The position numbers and the translations under genes were made by a program. Shown one piece after another: positions 44,036 through 53,210 of a stretch of 64,000 nucleotides of DNA (within the stretch, counting starts at the first letter, position 1; the number at the start of each line of letters is the position of its first letter). A model generated the notes under the pieces. It did not search any database. It was not told the origin of the DNA and was given only the letters and a program-made list of their open reading frames with translations. Origin of the DNA: an uncultured Alphaproteobacteria bacterium (GTDB taxonomy: Bacteria > Pseudomonadota > Alphaproteobacteria > RF32 > CAG-239); assembly GCA_934270475.1 (NCBI GenBank), contig CAKQPS010000004.1:62001-126000 (forward strand), in the 5' to 3' direction.

Positions 44036-45262
44036 ATGCTAAACCTGCTTTGGACATCATTTTTTATCATCAGTTTTATTGCCGCTATGGTTCAGGCTGT
44101 TTTTTTAGGAAATCCGCAAATTTGGACAATCTTAACCAATCATTTGTTTGAATCCGCAACATCGGCTTTTCAGCTGGCGTTAAACCTTACCGGTATGCTC
44201 TGCCTTTGGCTCGGACTTTTGAAAATTGCCGAAAAATCCGGTCTAACGGAACTATTTGCCAATCTTTTGCGCCCGCTGTTTAAAATAATTATGCCGGAGC
44301 TGCCGCAAAACAGTCCGGCAATTGGGTCTATGGTGATGAATATGGCGGCAAATATGCTGGGGCTCGACAATGCTGCAACCCCGATGGGTTTGAAAGCTAT
44401 GGAACAGCTGCAAGACGCCAACCCGCACAAAGAACGGGCATCTGCCGCGCAAATAATGTTTATTGTCTTAAACGCCTCATCACTGACTATTTTGCCGATT
44501 TCTATTTTGATGTACCGCCACTTACAAGGCTCTGCCAACCCTGGGGCGGTTTTTGTTCCTATTTTGCTGGCAACGCTTTGCTCAACCCTAGCCGGTTTCT
44601 TGGCTGTTGCCTTCACTCAAAAGCTCCAAATTTTTAACCGAAAAATGCTGGCTTATTTTGGAGCAATCATCGCCTTTATCGGACTGATTGCCTACGGATT
44701 TTATCTGCTACCAACAGAAAAACGCCTTGCCTATTCCGAAACCGGCGGAAACGCACTGATTTTAAGCTTTATTACATTTTTTCTGCTGTTTGGAGCTTAT
44801 AAAAAGCTCAATTTATATGAAACCTTTATCAGCGGCGCCAAAGAGGGCTTTCAAATTGCCGTGCAAATAATTCCGTATTTGGTCGCCATGCTGACCGCCA
44901 TTGCCGTTATGCGCTATTCCGGCGTTTTAGACGCTTTAATGTGGTGCTTTGAAAAAATCTTTGTCCTGCTGAACTTTGACACCGGATTTATCGGCGCTCT
45001 GCCCACGGCTTTAATGAAACCGCTGTCCGGCAACGGCGCTCGCGCTTTAATGATTGAAACTATGCAAACTTACGGCGTTGACAGCTTTCCGGCATTTGTT
45101 TCCGCAGTTATTCAGGGGTCTACTGAAACCACATTTTATGTGATAGCCCTTTATTTTGGTGCGGTCAAAATTTCTAAAACCGGAGCCGCTTTGCCTTGCG
45201 CCTTGTTTGCTGATTTTATCGGAGTGGTTGTGGCAATAGTCATTTCATACATTTTTTACTAA
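44036..45262 (+). CDS. Fused SpmA-SpmB-like membrane protein
   Basis: 408 residues from ATG 44036 (AAGGA upstream); a longer frame to 43973 lacks a start signal. The N-terminal half matches spore maturation protein A (nucleoside recognition/Gate fold: PAIGSMVMNMAANMLGLDNA, TPMGLKAMEQLQ, FIVLNASSLTILP). The C-terminal half matches SpmB (FISGAKEGFQIAVQIIPYLV, ALMKPLSGNGARALM, QGSTETTFYVIALYFG). About ten transmembrane helices are expected. Bacteria that do not sporulate often carry these genes, and the transported substrate is unknown. dtd follows after 10 bp. Confidence 0.87.
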   Translation: MLNLLWTSFFIISFIAAMVQAVFLGNPQIWTILTNHLFESATSAFQLALNLTGMLCLWLGLLKIAEKSGLTELFANLLRPLFKIIMPELPQNSPAIGSMVMNMAANMLGLDNAATPMGLKAMEQLQDANPHKERASAAQIMFIVLNASSLTILPISILMYRHLQGSANPGAVFVPILLATLCSTLAGFLAVAFTQKLQIFNRKMLAYFGAIIAFIGLIAYGFYLLPTEKRLAYSETGGNALILSFITFFLLFGAYKKLNLYETFISGAKEGFQIAVQIIPYLVAMLTAIAVMRYSGVLDALMWCFEKIFVLLNFDTGFIGALPTALMKPLSGNGARALMIETMQTYGVDSFPAFVSAVIQGSTETTFYVIALYFGAVKISKTGAALPCALFADFIGVVVAIVISYIFY

Positions 45263-45272
45263 AGGATACGCC

Positions 45273-45710
45273 ATGAAAATTCTCGTGCAAAAAGTTTTAA
45301 ACGCTGCTGTAACCATAGACGGTCAAACTGTCGCGCAAATAAAACAAGGTTTACTGATTTTTATTGGAATTGAAAAAGACGACACCGCCTCTCAAGCCGA
45401 TTTTTTAGCTAAAAAAGTGGCTAATCTGCGCATTTTTGAAGATGATAATCAAAAAATGAATCTGTCAGTTCAAGATGTTAAAGGCGAGATTTTAGCGGTA
45501 TCGCAATTTACCTTAGCTGCCGATTTAAGCCGCGGCAACCGCCCTGGGTTTGAAAGCGCCGCCCATCCCGAAATTGCCAAACCGCTATATGAATATTTTA
45601 TAAAGCAGCTGCAAAGCTATGATATTCCTCTAAAAACCGGAATTTTTCAAGCAGATATGAAAGTATCTTTAATCAATGACGGTCCCTGCACCTTCATCTT
45701 GCAAAAATAA
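45273..45710 (+). CDS. dtd: D-aminoacyl-tRNA deacylase Dtd
   Basis: 145 residues, the normal length. It hydrolyses D-amino acids (and glycine) from mischarged tRNAs. The two signature motifs are ILAVSQFTLAADLSRGNRPG (SQFTL) and SLINDGPCTFIL, where the usual NGPVT reads DGPCT. It is probably cotranscribed with the SpmAB-like gene. Confidence 0.93.
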   Translation: MKILVQKVLNAAVTIDGQTVAQIKQGLLIFIGIEKDDTASQADFLAKKVANLRIFEDDNQKMNLSVQDVKGEILAVSQFTLAADLSRGNRPGFESAAHPEIAKPLYEYFIKQLQSYDIPLKTGIFQADMKVSLINDGPCTFILQK

Positions 45711-45733
45711 TCTACAAAAATTCGCCCAAAAAC

Positions 45734-45762
45734 TTGACAAACAGCAAAACGTATTATATGCT
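45734..45762 (+). promoter_or_regulatory. Promoter of the 199-residue gene
   Basis: TTGACA (45734-45739), 17 bases, TATGCT (45757-45762). The predicted leader is about 40 bases, AT-rich, with no Shine-Dalgarno site. Confidence 0.55.
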
Positions 45763-45805
45763 TTGCTTAATTTCACATTATTAACTTTAATTATTTTTAA
45801 AAGCT

Positions 45806-46405
45806 ATGGACAAAGTACAGTTAAAGTCTTGTGTAGAAACCTTCAAGAAGCGCTTGCAGGTTTTGTACCGTGACTCTCTCAGCAAAGACTTGGAAGAGAA
45901 GTATGTAAAGATTTATCAGAACGTTCTCGAAGCTCAGTCCCGCGCCCCCGAAGAGCTGCAGCCGCTTTTCAAGCGCACGCATCTCATTGGTCACGTGTTC
46001 AAACCGACCTACTCCAAAGGAGATACCCGCTTTGTCTTTAACAAAGACGAGCCCGTTTTTGGGAAGACTACTTGCTGCGAACCGCTAGATGTTCGACTGG
46101 AAGAGAACATTCTGCCTTTCGGCAAACGTATTCCGGAGTACATTCAGATGCTAGACTCTGCTTTCGACCATCTGTACAAGCTCGCCGAAATCACCGTCTA
46201 CAGCGCGGGCAAGCCGTTCAAAAACGGCATCAATGCTCCGTCGCTGACTATTCGGGACATTCTTTCACAAGTTCCCGCCGAGTATGCCTCTAGGCTTATA
46301 TGCTTTGAGGTGCTCAACGAAGAAAGCAGCTATCTCGACAAATTCAACGTTGTCATGAATATGTACTGCTTCAATGTCGTGCTATATGGCGTTATAACAG
46401 ACTAA
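45806..46405 (+). CDS. Unknown soluble protein with atypical codon use
   Basis: 199 residues, soluble, with no signal peptide. It includes FVFNKDEPVFGKTTCCEPLD and FGKRIPEYIQMLDSAFDHLY. I do not recognise the family. Codons differ from most neighbours (more AAG, CTC, TCC and GAG), the leader lacks a Shine-Dalgarno site, and a strong terminator follows: the same combination as the gene at 25305. The two may share an origin or a mode of translation. Confidence 0.6.
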   Translation: MDKVQLKSCVETFKKRLQVLYRDSLSKDLEEKYVKIYQNVLEAQSRAPEELQPLFKRTHLIGHVFKPTYSKGDTRFVFNKDEPVFGKTTCCEPLDVRLEENILPFGKRIPEYIQMLDSAFDHLYKLAEITVYSAGKPFKNGINAPSLTIRDILSQVPAEYASRLICFEVLNEESSYLDKFNVVMNMYCFNVVLYGVITD

Positions 46406-46418
46406 CAGTGTCCACTCT

Positions 46419-46448
46419 AAAGCATCGGTTTAAATACCGATGCTTTTT
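46419..46448 (+). terminator. Terminator of the 199-residue gene
   Basis: An 11-bp stem (46419-46429 with 46436-46446) is followed by T. Confidence 0.85.
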
Positions 46449-46511
46449 GCGTTTTTAACTTTATATTAGCCTTTTTGTGTTAAACATTTTTCATATTTAA
46501 GGAGATTAAAC

Positions 46512-47048
46512 ATGAAAAAATTGATTGTGATGCTTGGCGTTTTGGCTTGTTTATTAAGCGCTTGCGATAATAGCAGCAAAGAACCGGAAAAAACTTCTGT
46601 GGCTACAACAGAACCTCAAGTGCAAAATACGGAAGCAGCGGTTCAATCTTCTGAACTTTGGACCAATATCAACGGCGAACCGGCTAATTTTGAAGAGGCA
46701 TTCAATCAATTAAACGACGTGCAAAAATATTATTTTTGCGCAGCTTTTTCTGTTGGCGCCATGTCTGTATCTAAACCTGAAACCGCATCGGCGATGGTCA
46801 ACTATTTTTTGGGCTTGGGCGTTGCTAAATACAATCAAGGAATTGATGACAGTACTTATTCAGCCTTTGATTCCGGCAAGCACATCTTTAGATATGAGCT
46901 GGTTGTAAATGATATTTTAGATAAAAAAATCTGTGAAAATATCGTATTGGAAGCCACTAAATTTGCTCAAGAAAAAAATTTAAGCGTAGAAAGCTTAAAT
47001 GACTTAGGCAAACCAGAAGTTGAAAAAATTGTAGAAAAATTAAAGTAA
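46512..47048 (+). CDS. Lipoprotein of unknown function
   Basis: 178 residues with a lipoprotein signal (MLGVLACLLSACDNSS; Cys19) and an AAGGAG site. A low-complexity linker rich in T, E and Q (residues 22-48) leads to a helical domain containing QKYYFCAAFSVGAMSV. It is probably an envelope protein of this lineage; no family is recognised. Confidence 0.65.
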   Translation: MKKLIVMLGVLACLLSACDNSSKEPEKTSVATTEPQVQNTEAAVQSSELWTNINGEPANFEEAFNQLNDVQKYYFCAAFSVGAMSVSKPETASAMVNYFLGLGVAKYNQGIDDSTYSAFDSGKHIFRYELVVNDILDKKICENIVLEATKFAQEKNLSVESLNDLGKPEVEKIVEKLK

Positions 47049-47212
47049 AATTTTACTTTAGACCTGCTCAAATTAAAAAATTACTAGCTGTTCATTGAAC
47101 TGGCAAAGAATATATGTTGCCCAAACATTAAACTACGCGCTTAACTTTTGTCCATAAACGAGCTATAAGTATAGTTATATTTTTCATTATTTTTAACTAA
47201 ACTTAATTGATT

Positions 47213-47572
47213 ATGGTTAAGGTAAAAAACCTTCGGAAGCAAATTCATGATTTAAAAGCTTATCGCGCCATTTGGGCTGATGACATTCATGATGAATGGT
47301 CATTAAGGACGCAGGCTGGTCAAGACTTTTTGTTTGGTTTGTATGAAATTTCCGGCTCTATTATTTTAGCTTTTCAGCAAGTTGCGCAAGGTCGTTACCA
47401 CGATAAAATGGCAATATTCTTGGTACAATGCAAATTTCAAAATCTTGTCAAATCTGAAGATTTCAAGGATTATGACGAGCTATGCACTAAAGGCTTTATG
47501 AGCGTAATTTCCTTTGGCACAAAACATAATATTCGTAATATGTTTGACTGCCTTAAGATTTTGACCGCTTAA
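47213..47572 (+). CDS. Small hypothetical protein
   Basis: 119 residues from ATG 47213; a TTG at 47207 is possible. It is soluble and helical, with a basic N-terminus (MVKVKNLRKQIHDLKAYRAI). It lacks a Shine-Dalgarno site and has an AT-rich leader (TCATTATTTTTAACTAAACT), like several small genes here. The strong terminator behind it supports a real transcript. The family is not recognised. Confidence 0.55.
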   Translation: MVKVKNLRKQIHDLKAYRAIWADDIHDEWSLRTQAGQDFLFGLYEISGSIILAFQQVAQGRYHDKMAIFLVQCKFQNLVKSEDFKDYDELCTKGFMSVISFGTKHNIRNMFDCLKILTA

Positions 47573-47586
47573 CAATTCTAATTTCT

Positions 47587-47620
47587 AAAAGCGTAAAGTT
47601 TTTAAACTTTACGCTTTTCT
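47587..47620 (+). terminator. Terminator of the 119-residue gene
   Basis: A perfect 15-bp stem (47587-47601 with 47604-47618). T-rich on both sides, so it may work in both directions. Confidence 0.85.
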
Positions 47621-47626
47621 TTATAC

Positions 47627-47781
47627 AAAAAGAGAGAAAATTCTAGCGTACATAGAGGTACGTGAATTTTCTCTCTTTCGCAGTTTTGGCGCTAGACGAG
47701 TCGAAAAAGCCAGATAATGAGCTTAATGCGAAGTAAGATTTTTTCGCGGTGTACAAACTAGTACATAAGAAAAAATCTTAC
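47627..47781. repeat. Composite hairpin repeat block, locus B
   Basis: Two long hairpins. The first has a perfect 15-bp stem (47629-47643 with 47664-47678) around GCGTAC-N6-GTACGT. The second has a perfect 13-bp stem (47733-47745 with 47769-47781) around GTGTAC-N6-GTACAT. The link contains GATAATGAGCTTAATGCG, nearly the same as in the block at 29.3 kb. Both loci keep the same order and lie at gene ends. Confidence 0.7.
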
Positions 47782-47807
47782 AAGCAGAAAGCCATTAGAC
47801 GAGTTTC

Positions 47808-48143
47808 TCATATCATGAAGCGGACAAGCTGCACCAAATAAGCATACACCACAAACGCTGCAATCTTATAAAGTACAGCTATGCTCATAACCGAACCGCC
47901 GACGACTAAAAGCTGGAGTAATACTGCGGCAACTACGGCGCAGCCCAAAATCAGTAGCCAATAATATTTTTGCTTCAAGAGCAACAAAGAAATTACCAAG
48001 GCGGATATAGCTAAATATAGTCCTTTCATAGCACCAAAAGTTTCCGAAACCGGAGCGGTTACAACGCCGAAACCAAAAATGAATGACGCCATAATCACCA
48101 CCAAAGCCGCAATAAAAATCATAAAACAAGTTTGTCTTGACAT
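47808..48143 (-). CDS. Small four-helix membrane protein
   Basis: 111 residues from ATG 48143 (AAAGG upstream). Four hydrophobic segments fill nearly the whole length (CFMIFIAALVVIMASFIFGF, GLYLAISALVISLLLL, YYWLLILGCAVVAAVLL, VLYKIAAFVVYAYLVQL). It starts 19 bp after proS ends, or overlaps it if a longer start is used. DUF4345-like proteins look similar, but the assignment is uncertain. Confidence 0.6.
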   Translation of the reverse strand: MSRQTCFMIFIAALVVIMASFIFGFGVVTAPVSETFGAMKGLYLAISALVISLLLLKQKYYWLLILGCAVVAAVLLQLLVVGGSVMSIAVLYKIAAFVVYAYLVQLVRFMI

Positions 48144-48162
48144 TATTTTACCTTTTCCAAAA

Positions 48163-49680
48163 CTAGTAACTACGTGCATAAATCACATCTAAAGTTGCAT
48201 CTTTACCGGTCAGTAAGCATTTTCCGGTTGTACCGCTTTGGTCAAACGGAATGCAGCGAATGGTGATTTTCATAGCTTTGAGCAATTCTTCGGTTGCCGG
48301 GTCGGCGCACCATTTGCCGCGCACAAATGCTACTTTGCCTTGCTTGCCGTCTTCAATCCATTCATTGCCGTTGGCAAAATAAGCGGCAAATTCTTCCGGA
48401 GTTTTAATATCGGTACGAATATTGCTTTCCAAACGCTCTTTAGCACGCTTAAACATCTCATGTTGCAAAAATTCCAAACGTTCGCTGACAGAAGCAACAA
48501 ATTCTTCGGTTTTCATAATTTTTTTGCCTTCCGGCTGACCAAAGAAAATACGCTCTTTAACCATCAGACCGCCGTTTTCAATATCACGGGCGCCAATTTC
48601 ACAAACCATAGGCGCGCCTTTGCGAACCCACTCCCAAACTTTATCCACGCTGGCTTTGTCGCGGGAATCAATTTTGGTGCGCAGTCTTTCGCCAAACGCG
48701 GTTTTATTTTTCAGCTGAGCTTGAATGTTTTCAATATACGCCATAATTTTTGCGGCATCATCATTCTTTTTAATCAACGGAATAAAGATAATCTGATACG
48801 GTGCAATTCTTGGTGGGACAACCATTCCCTCGTCATCAGCATGCGACATAATCACCCCGCCGATTAAACGGGTGGAAACACCCCAAGAAGTCGTATAAGC
48901 ATATTCTTGCTCATTGTTTTGATTAACAAATTTGATATCCGCCGACTTAGCAAAATTTTGTCCCAAAAAGTGAGATGTTCCGGCTTGCAGAGCTTTACCG
49001 TCCTGCATCATGGCTTCAATGCAATAAGTATCCACCGCCCCTGGGAATTTTTCGTGTTCCGGCTTACGTCCGGCAATTACCGGCATCGCCAAAACATCTT
49101 CAGAAACTTCTTTATAAACACCCAGCATTTTAGTGGTTTCCGCTTCAGCCTCTTTCGCTGTGGCGTGTACGGTGTGACCTTCCTGCCACAAAAATTCACG
49201 AGTGCGCAAAAACAAACGCGGACGCATTTCCCAACGTACCACATTCGCCCACTGGTTCAGTAAAATCGGCAAGTCGCGGTACGATTTTACCCATTTAGAA
49301 AATGAATCGGCAATAATGGTTTCGCTGGTCGGGCGTACAATCAAAGGTTCGTCCAATTCGGAAGCCGGCTTTAATTTGCCGTCTTCATTAACCAAACGAG
49401 AGTGCGTAACCACAGCCATTTCTTTGGCAAAACCTTCGACGTGGTCGGCTTCTTTTTGAAAGAAAGAAAGCGGAATAAACAACGGAAAATAGTAGTTTTC
49501 GTGACCGGTTTCCTTAAAACGATAATCCATTTCGTGCTGGATACGTTCCCAAATTCCATAGCCCCAAGATTTAATAACCATACACCCCGGAGAAACGGAG
49601 TTTTCTGCCATATCGGCTTCGGCAACCACACTTTGATACCATTCCGGATAATTTTGTTTACGACTGTTTTTCAAAGCCAT
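48163..49680 (-). CDS. proS: Prolyl-tRNA synthetase, archaeal/eukaryal type
   Basis: 505 residues. It charges tRNA-Pro. Class II motifs are seen in RPTSETIIADSFSKW and in the motif 2 loop RWEMRPRLFLRTREFLWQEG. There is no bacterial editing insertion, and the C-terminal domain ends in the tyrosine-terminated ATLDVIYARSY, as in the archaeal/eukaryal-type enzymes of Thermus, mycoplasmas and Bacteroidetes. Most alphaproteobacteria carry the short bacterial type, so replacement by transfer is likely. It lies downstream of pheT. Confidence 0.92.
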   Translation of the reverse strand: MALKNSRKQNYPEWYQSVVAEADMAENSVSPGCMVIKSWGYGIWERIQHEMDYRFKETGHENYYFPLFIPLSFFQKEADHVEGFAKEMAVVTHSRLVNEDGKLKPASELDEPLIVRPTSETIIADSFSKWVKSYRDLPILLNQWANVVRWEMRPRLFLRTREFLWQEGHTVHATAKEAEAETTKMLGVYKEVSEDVLAMPVIAGRKPEHEKFPGAVDTYCIEAMMQDGKALQAGTSHFLGQNFAKSADIKFVNQNNEQEYAYTTSWGVSTRLIGGVIMSHADDEGMVVPPRIAPYQIIFIPLIKKNDDAAKIMAYIENIQAQLKNKTAFGERLRTKIDSRDKASVDKVWEWVRKGAPMVCEIGARDIENGGLMVKERIFFGQPEGKKIMKTEEFVASVSERLEFLQHEMFKRAKERLESNIRTDIKTPEEFAAYFANGNEWIEDGKQGKVAFVRGKWCADPATEELLKAMKITIRCIPFDQSGTTGKCLLTGKDATLDVIYARSY

Positions 49681-49691
49681 TTATTTTCTCC

Positions 49692-52076
49692 CTATCTCAA
49701 TTCGCCGCCGGTCTTTTTACCGACTTCCGCTATAACTTTATTCATCAAATTTTCAATATCTTTATCGGTAAAGGTTTGTTCTACCGGCTGGAATGTCAAA
49801 CCGACAGCCACGGATTTTTTACCTTCCGGCATATTTTCGCCCTCATAGACATCAAACACGCGCACATCGGTAATGTGATTGCGGTCGGCGTTTTTAGCGG
49901 CGGCAATAATCGCAGCGGCGCTAACCGACTTGTCTACCACAAAGGCCAAATCCTTATCCACCGGCTGGAACTGTGACAATTCAAGCTTTTTACGAGCTTT
50001 GCCCTGTGAGTTGCGCGGCAACGGAATATTATCCAAGTTTACTTCAAAAGCCACTACGCGGGTTTTAATATCCAATGCTTTCAAAACCGCCGGCTGAATC
50101 TCGCCGAAATAAGCCAACACATTTTTACCCAAACGCAAAGTTCCCGAACGCCCCGGATGATAATATGATGGCGCGTCCATAGTGATTTGCGGATTTTCAA
50201 ACGGACCTTTAGCCGCGGCAATCACTGCCAAAGCATCGGCTTTTGCGTCAAAAACATCATAATCGCGGTTGCTGTGCGTCCAATCTTTTTTAGAAGTCTG
50301 ACCGCAGCGTACGCCGCTGGCTGCCATAATTTGCTCTTGCGGGTTGCGACCGTAAAATTCCGGTCCCACTTCAAATAAAGAAACATTGGTATAACCACGG
50401 GCAATATTGTTCTTAACTGCCGTCAGCAAGTTCGGCAAAATTGACGGACGCATTTCATTCAACTCTTTAGCAATCGGGTTCGCCAAGATAATTGCCTCAT
50501 GACCTTTGCGGAAATATTGCGCCAAATCGCTGTCGGCAAAACTCCAAGTCACGGTTTCATACATACCGCGCGAAGCCAGCTCATGTTTTACAATCACGGC
50601 ATTGTGCTGTGCCGGCGACAAAGTTTCTTTCGGAAATTTATCATGCGGTAAAGACACGGCCGGAATTTCATCTAGTCCAATCATACGCACAACTTCTTCA
50701 ACCAAATCATGTTCGCCCTCAATATCTCCGCGCCAGCTTGGCGAAACAGCCTTGATTTTACCATTTTCCAAAGAAGTTTCAAATCCAAGTTTGTTCAAAA
50801 TTTCCATAGATTTTTCGGCGCTTACCGGCATACCAATTAAGGTTTCCAAACGCTCTGGACGCAGATAAGCCACTTGCGGTTTGCATTCTTCCGAACCGAC
50901 TACAGTCAATTCCGACGCCTCGCCGCCGCAAATGCTTAAAATCATTGCCGTAGCATAGTCCGAGCCGCTGATATTTGATTTAGGATCAACCCAGCGTTCA
51001 TAACGATAGCGGGAATCTGAATCTATTTGCAGATGACGGCCGGTGCAGGCAATACATTCCGGCTTAAACAGAGCACATTCCAGCAAAACATTGCTTGTTT
51101 CAGCTGAGCAGCCTTTAGCCAAACCGCCCATAATACCGCCCAGACATTGCACACCTTCAGCATCACAAATGCCTAAGGCCTTATCATTTAAGATATATTC
51201 TTTTTCATTCAGCGCGGTAAATTTTTCGCCGTCTTTTGCCATACGAACAACAACATCGCCGCTTAGCTTATCCGCGTCAAAAACGTGCAACGGGCGCGCC
51301 AAATCATAATTTATGTAATTGGTAATATCAACAAGCGGAGAAATAGAATGTAAACCGATTGCTTCCAAACGATCTTTCATCCACTTCGGCGTTTCGGCTT
51401 TATTATTTACGTTGCGAATATAGCGCGCGGTGTAAGTCGGACATTCAGCCGGACATTCCACCGTAACTTTTAGCGGATTAGCAAATTTAGCCGGAGTTTT
51501 AACAATATTCAGCGGTTTCAACTTACCCAATCCGGCCGCAGCCAAATCGCGAGCAATACCGCGCACACCCAAACATTCGGCGCGGTTAGGAGTAATAGAA
51601 ACTTCTATTACCGGGTCAATAGCCAATACTTCTGCCGCCGGTTTGCCAAGTTGCGTATCCGCCGGCAATTCAATAATGGCATTGTGGTCAGAACCAATCC
51701 CTAATTCATCAAAAGCGCACATCATGCCGCAGCTTTCAACACCACGAATTTTTGTTGGTTTCAAACGTTCATTAAACAAAGGAATCAATGTTCCGGACGG
51801 AGCGAAAATACCGATTAAACCGGTAAAAACATTCGGCGCGCCGCAAACAACTTGATATTTATGGGTTCCGTCGTTCACGCACAAAACGTGCAAATGGTCA
51901 GAATCCGGATGATTTTCCACGCTATCCAAACGAGCAGTGATAAAACCGTCTAAATTAGCGGCCGGATTATAAACCTCTTCAACTTCCAAACCTATACGGG
52001 TTAGAGTTTCACTGATTTCATCAAGTGTGGCTGTTGTATCTAAATGTTCTTTGAGCCAGGATAAAGTAAATTTCAT
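49692..52076 (-). CDS. pheT: Phenylalanyl-tRNA synthetase beta chain
   Basis: 794 residues, the usual length for the bacterial beta subunit. An N-terminal tRNA-binding domain (FITARLDSVENHPDSDHLHV) precedes the B3/B4 core, which includes EVSITPNRAECLGVRGIARD. The C-terminal FDX-ACB domain (LSQFQPVDKDLAFVVD and following) binds the anticodon. It pairs with PheS as an alpha2-beta2 enzyme and overlaps pheS by 4 bp. Confidence 0.95.
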   Translation of the reverse strand: MKFTLSWLKEHLDTTATLDEISETLTRIGLEVEEVYNPAANLDGFITARLDSVENHPDSDHLHVLCVNDGTHKYQVVCGAPNVFTGLIGIFAPSGTLIPLFNERLKPTKIRGVESCGMMCAFDELGIGSDHNAIIELPADTQLGKPAAEVLAIDPVIEVSITPNRAECLGVRGIARDLAAAGLGKLKPLNIVKTPAKFANPLKVTVECPAECPTYTARYIRNVNNKAETPKWMKDRLEAIGLHSISPLVDITNYINYDLARPLHVFDADKLSGDVVVRMAKDGEKFTALNEKEYILNDKALGICDAEGVQCLGGIMGGLAKGCSAETSNVLLECALFKPECIACTGRHLQIDSDSRYRYERWVDPKSNISGSDYATAMILSICGGEASELTVVGSEECKPQVAYLRPERLETLIGMPVSAEKSMEILNKLGFETSLENGKIKAVSPSWRGDIEGEHDLVEEVVRMIGLDEIPAVSLPHDKFPKETLSPAQHNAVIVKHELASRGMYETVTWSFADSDLAQYFRKGHEAIILANPIAKELNEMRPSILPNLLTAVKNNIARGYTNVSLFEVGPEFYGRNPQEQIMAASGVRCGQTSKKDWTHSNRDYDVFDAKADALAVIAAAKGPFENPQITMDAPSYYHPGRSGTLRLGKNVLAYFGEIQPAVLKALDIKTRVVAFEVNLDNIPLPRNSQGKARKKLELSQFQPVDKDLAFVVDKSVSAAAIIAAAKNADRNHITDVRVFDVYEGENMPEGKKSVAVGLTFQPVEQTFTDKDIENLMNKVIAEVGKKTGGELR

Positions 52077-53182
52077 CGTGCAAGTCCTCCGTTATTGCTT
52101 AAACCACCGGTCATAGAAGAAAAATCAAGCGGTGTAAAACCATAGTGTTTGAGCCACCGAACATCAGATTCAAAGAATGTGCGCAAATCAGGAATACCAT
52201 ATTTCAGCATAGCCAAACGGTCAATTCCCAAACCAAAAGCAAAACCTTGATATTCGTCAGGGTCAATTCCGCCGGCTTTCAAAACATTCGGGTGTACCAT
52301 ACCGCAACCCAGAACTTCAAGCCAATCTGTCCCCGCGCCAATTTTCAGCTCGTTTTTAGTTTTCAGACAACCGATGTCCATTTCTGCCGAAGGTTCGGTA
52401 AACGGAAAATATGACGGACGATAGCGCACCGGCAAATCGTCCAGTTCAAAAAAGGCTTTCATAAAGTCATACAAGCAGCCTTTAAGATGCGCCATTGTGA
52501 TGTTTTTATCAATCACCAAACCCTCAACCTGATGAAACATCGGAGTGTGAGTAGCGTCATAGTCCGAGCGATATGTGCGCCCCGGAGCAATAATGCGGAT
52601 TGGCGGCTGCTGTTTTTCCATAGTGCGGATTTGCATTCCCGATGTGTGAGTACGGATAACATATGCGGTGTCCATATCAAACGGTTCCTCAGGGTTGCTG
52701 CTGAGGTAGAATGTATCCTGCATTTGGCGTGCCGGATGGTTTGCCGGCATATTCAAAGCGTTAAAGTTATGGAATTGGTCTTCAATATCCGGACCGTTAG
52801 CCACATCAAATCCCATTTCGCCGAAAATAGCGACAACTTCTTCATAAATTTTTGATACAGGGTGAATGCGTCCTTGAGTTTCGGGACGAACCGGCAAAGT
52901 AACATCAATGGTTTCACTTGCCAATTTTTCATTCAAGGCTTTTTCTTCCAACACGGATTTTTGTTCTGTAATCGCGGCGTCAATTTCGTTTTTGATAACG
53001 TTCAAAGCCTTGCCGGCGGCAATTTTTTCTTCCAGCGGCAAAGCGCCTAAGCCTTTCATTTGTTCGGTCAGCTTACCTTTTTTACCCAAAACGGCCACGC
53101 GGATTTCATCTAATTCTTTCAAATTCGCAGCCGCCCTGATTTTTGTCAGGGTATCGTTTTTTAATTCTTCTAAATTTTCCAT
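52073..53182 (-). CDS. pheS: Phenylalanyl-tRNA synthetase alpha chain
   Basis: 369 residues from ATG 53182, preceded by AAGG; a longer frame to 53245 reads through the leader terminator and is rejected. The N-terminal coiled coil precedes the catalytic core: GRIHPVSKIYEEVVAIFGEM, motif 2 RIIAPGRTYRSDYDATHTPM, and motif 3 in GFAFGLGIDRLAMLKYGIPD. The last 15 residues (TGGLSNNGGLAR end) extend past most homologues. It lies in the rpmI-rplT-pheS-pheT order common in bacteria. Confidence 0.95.
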   Translation of the reverse strand: MENLEELKNDTLTKIRAAANLKELDEIRVAVLGKKGKLTEQMKGLGALPLEEKIAAGKALNVIKNEIDAAITEQKSVLEEKALNEKLASETIDVTLPVRPETQGRIHPVSKIYEEVVAIFGEMGFDVANGPDIEDQFHNFNALNMPANHPARQMQDTFYLSSNPEEPFDMDTAYVIRTHTSGMQIRTMEKQQPPIRIIAPGRTYRSDYDATHTPMFHQVEGLVIDKNITMAHLKGCLYDFMKAFFELDDLPVRYRPSYFPFTEPSAEMDIGCLKTKNELKIGAGTDWLEVLGCGMVHPNVLKAGGIDPDEYQGFAFGLGIDRLAMLKYGIPDLRTFFESDVRWLKHYGFTPLDFSSMTGGLSNNGGLAR

Positions 53183-53210
53183 TATTTGCAACCTTAGTTT
53201 TTTAAACATA

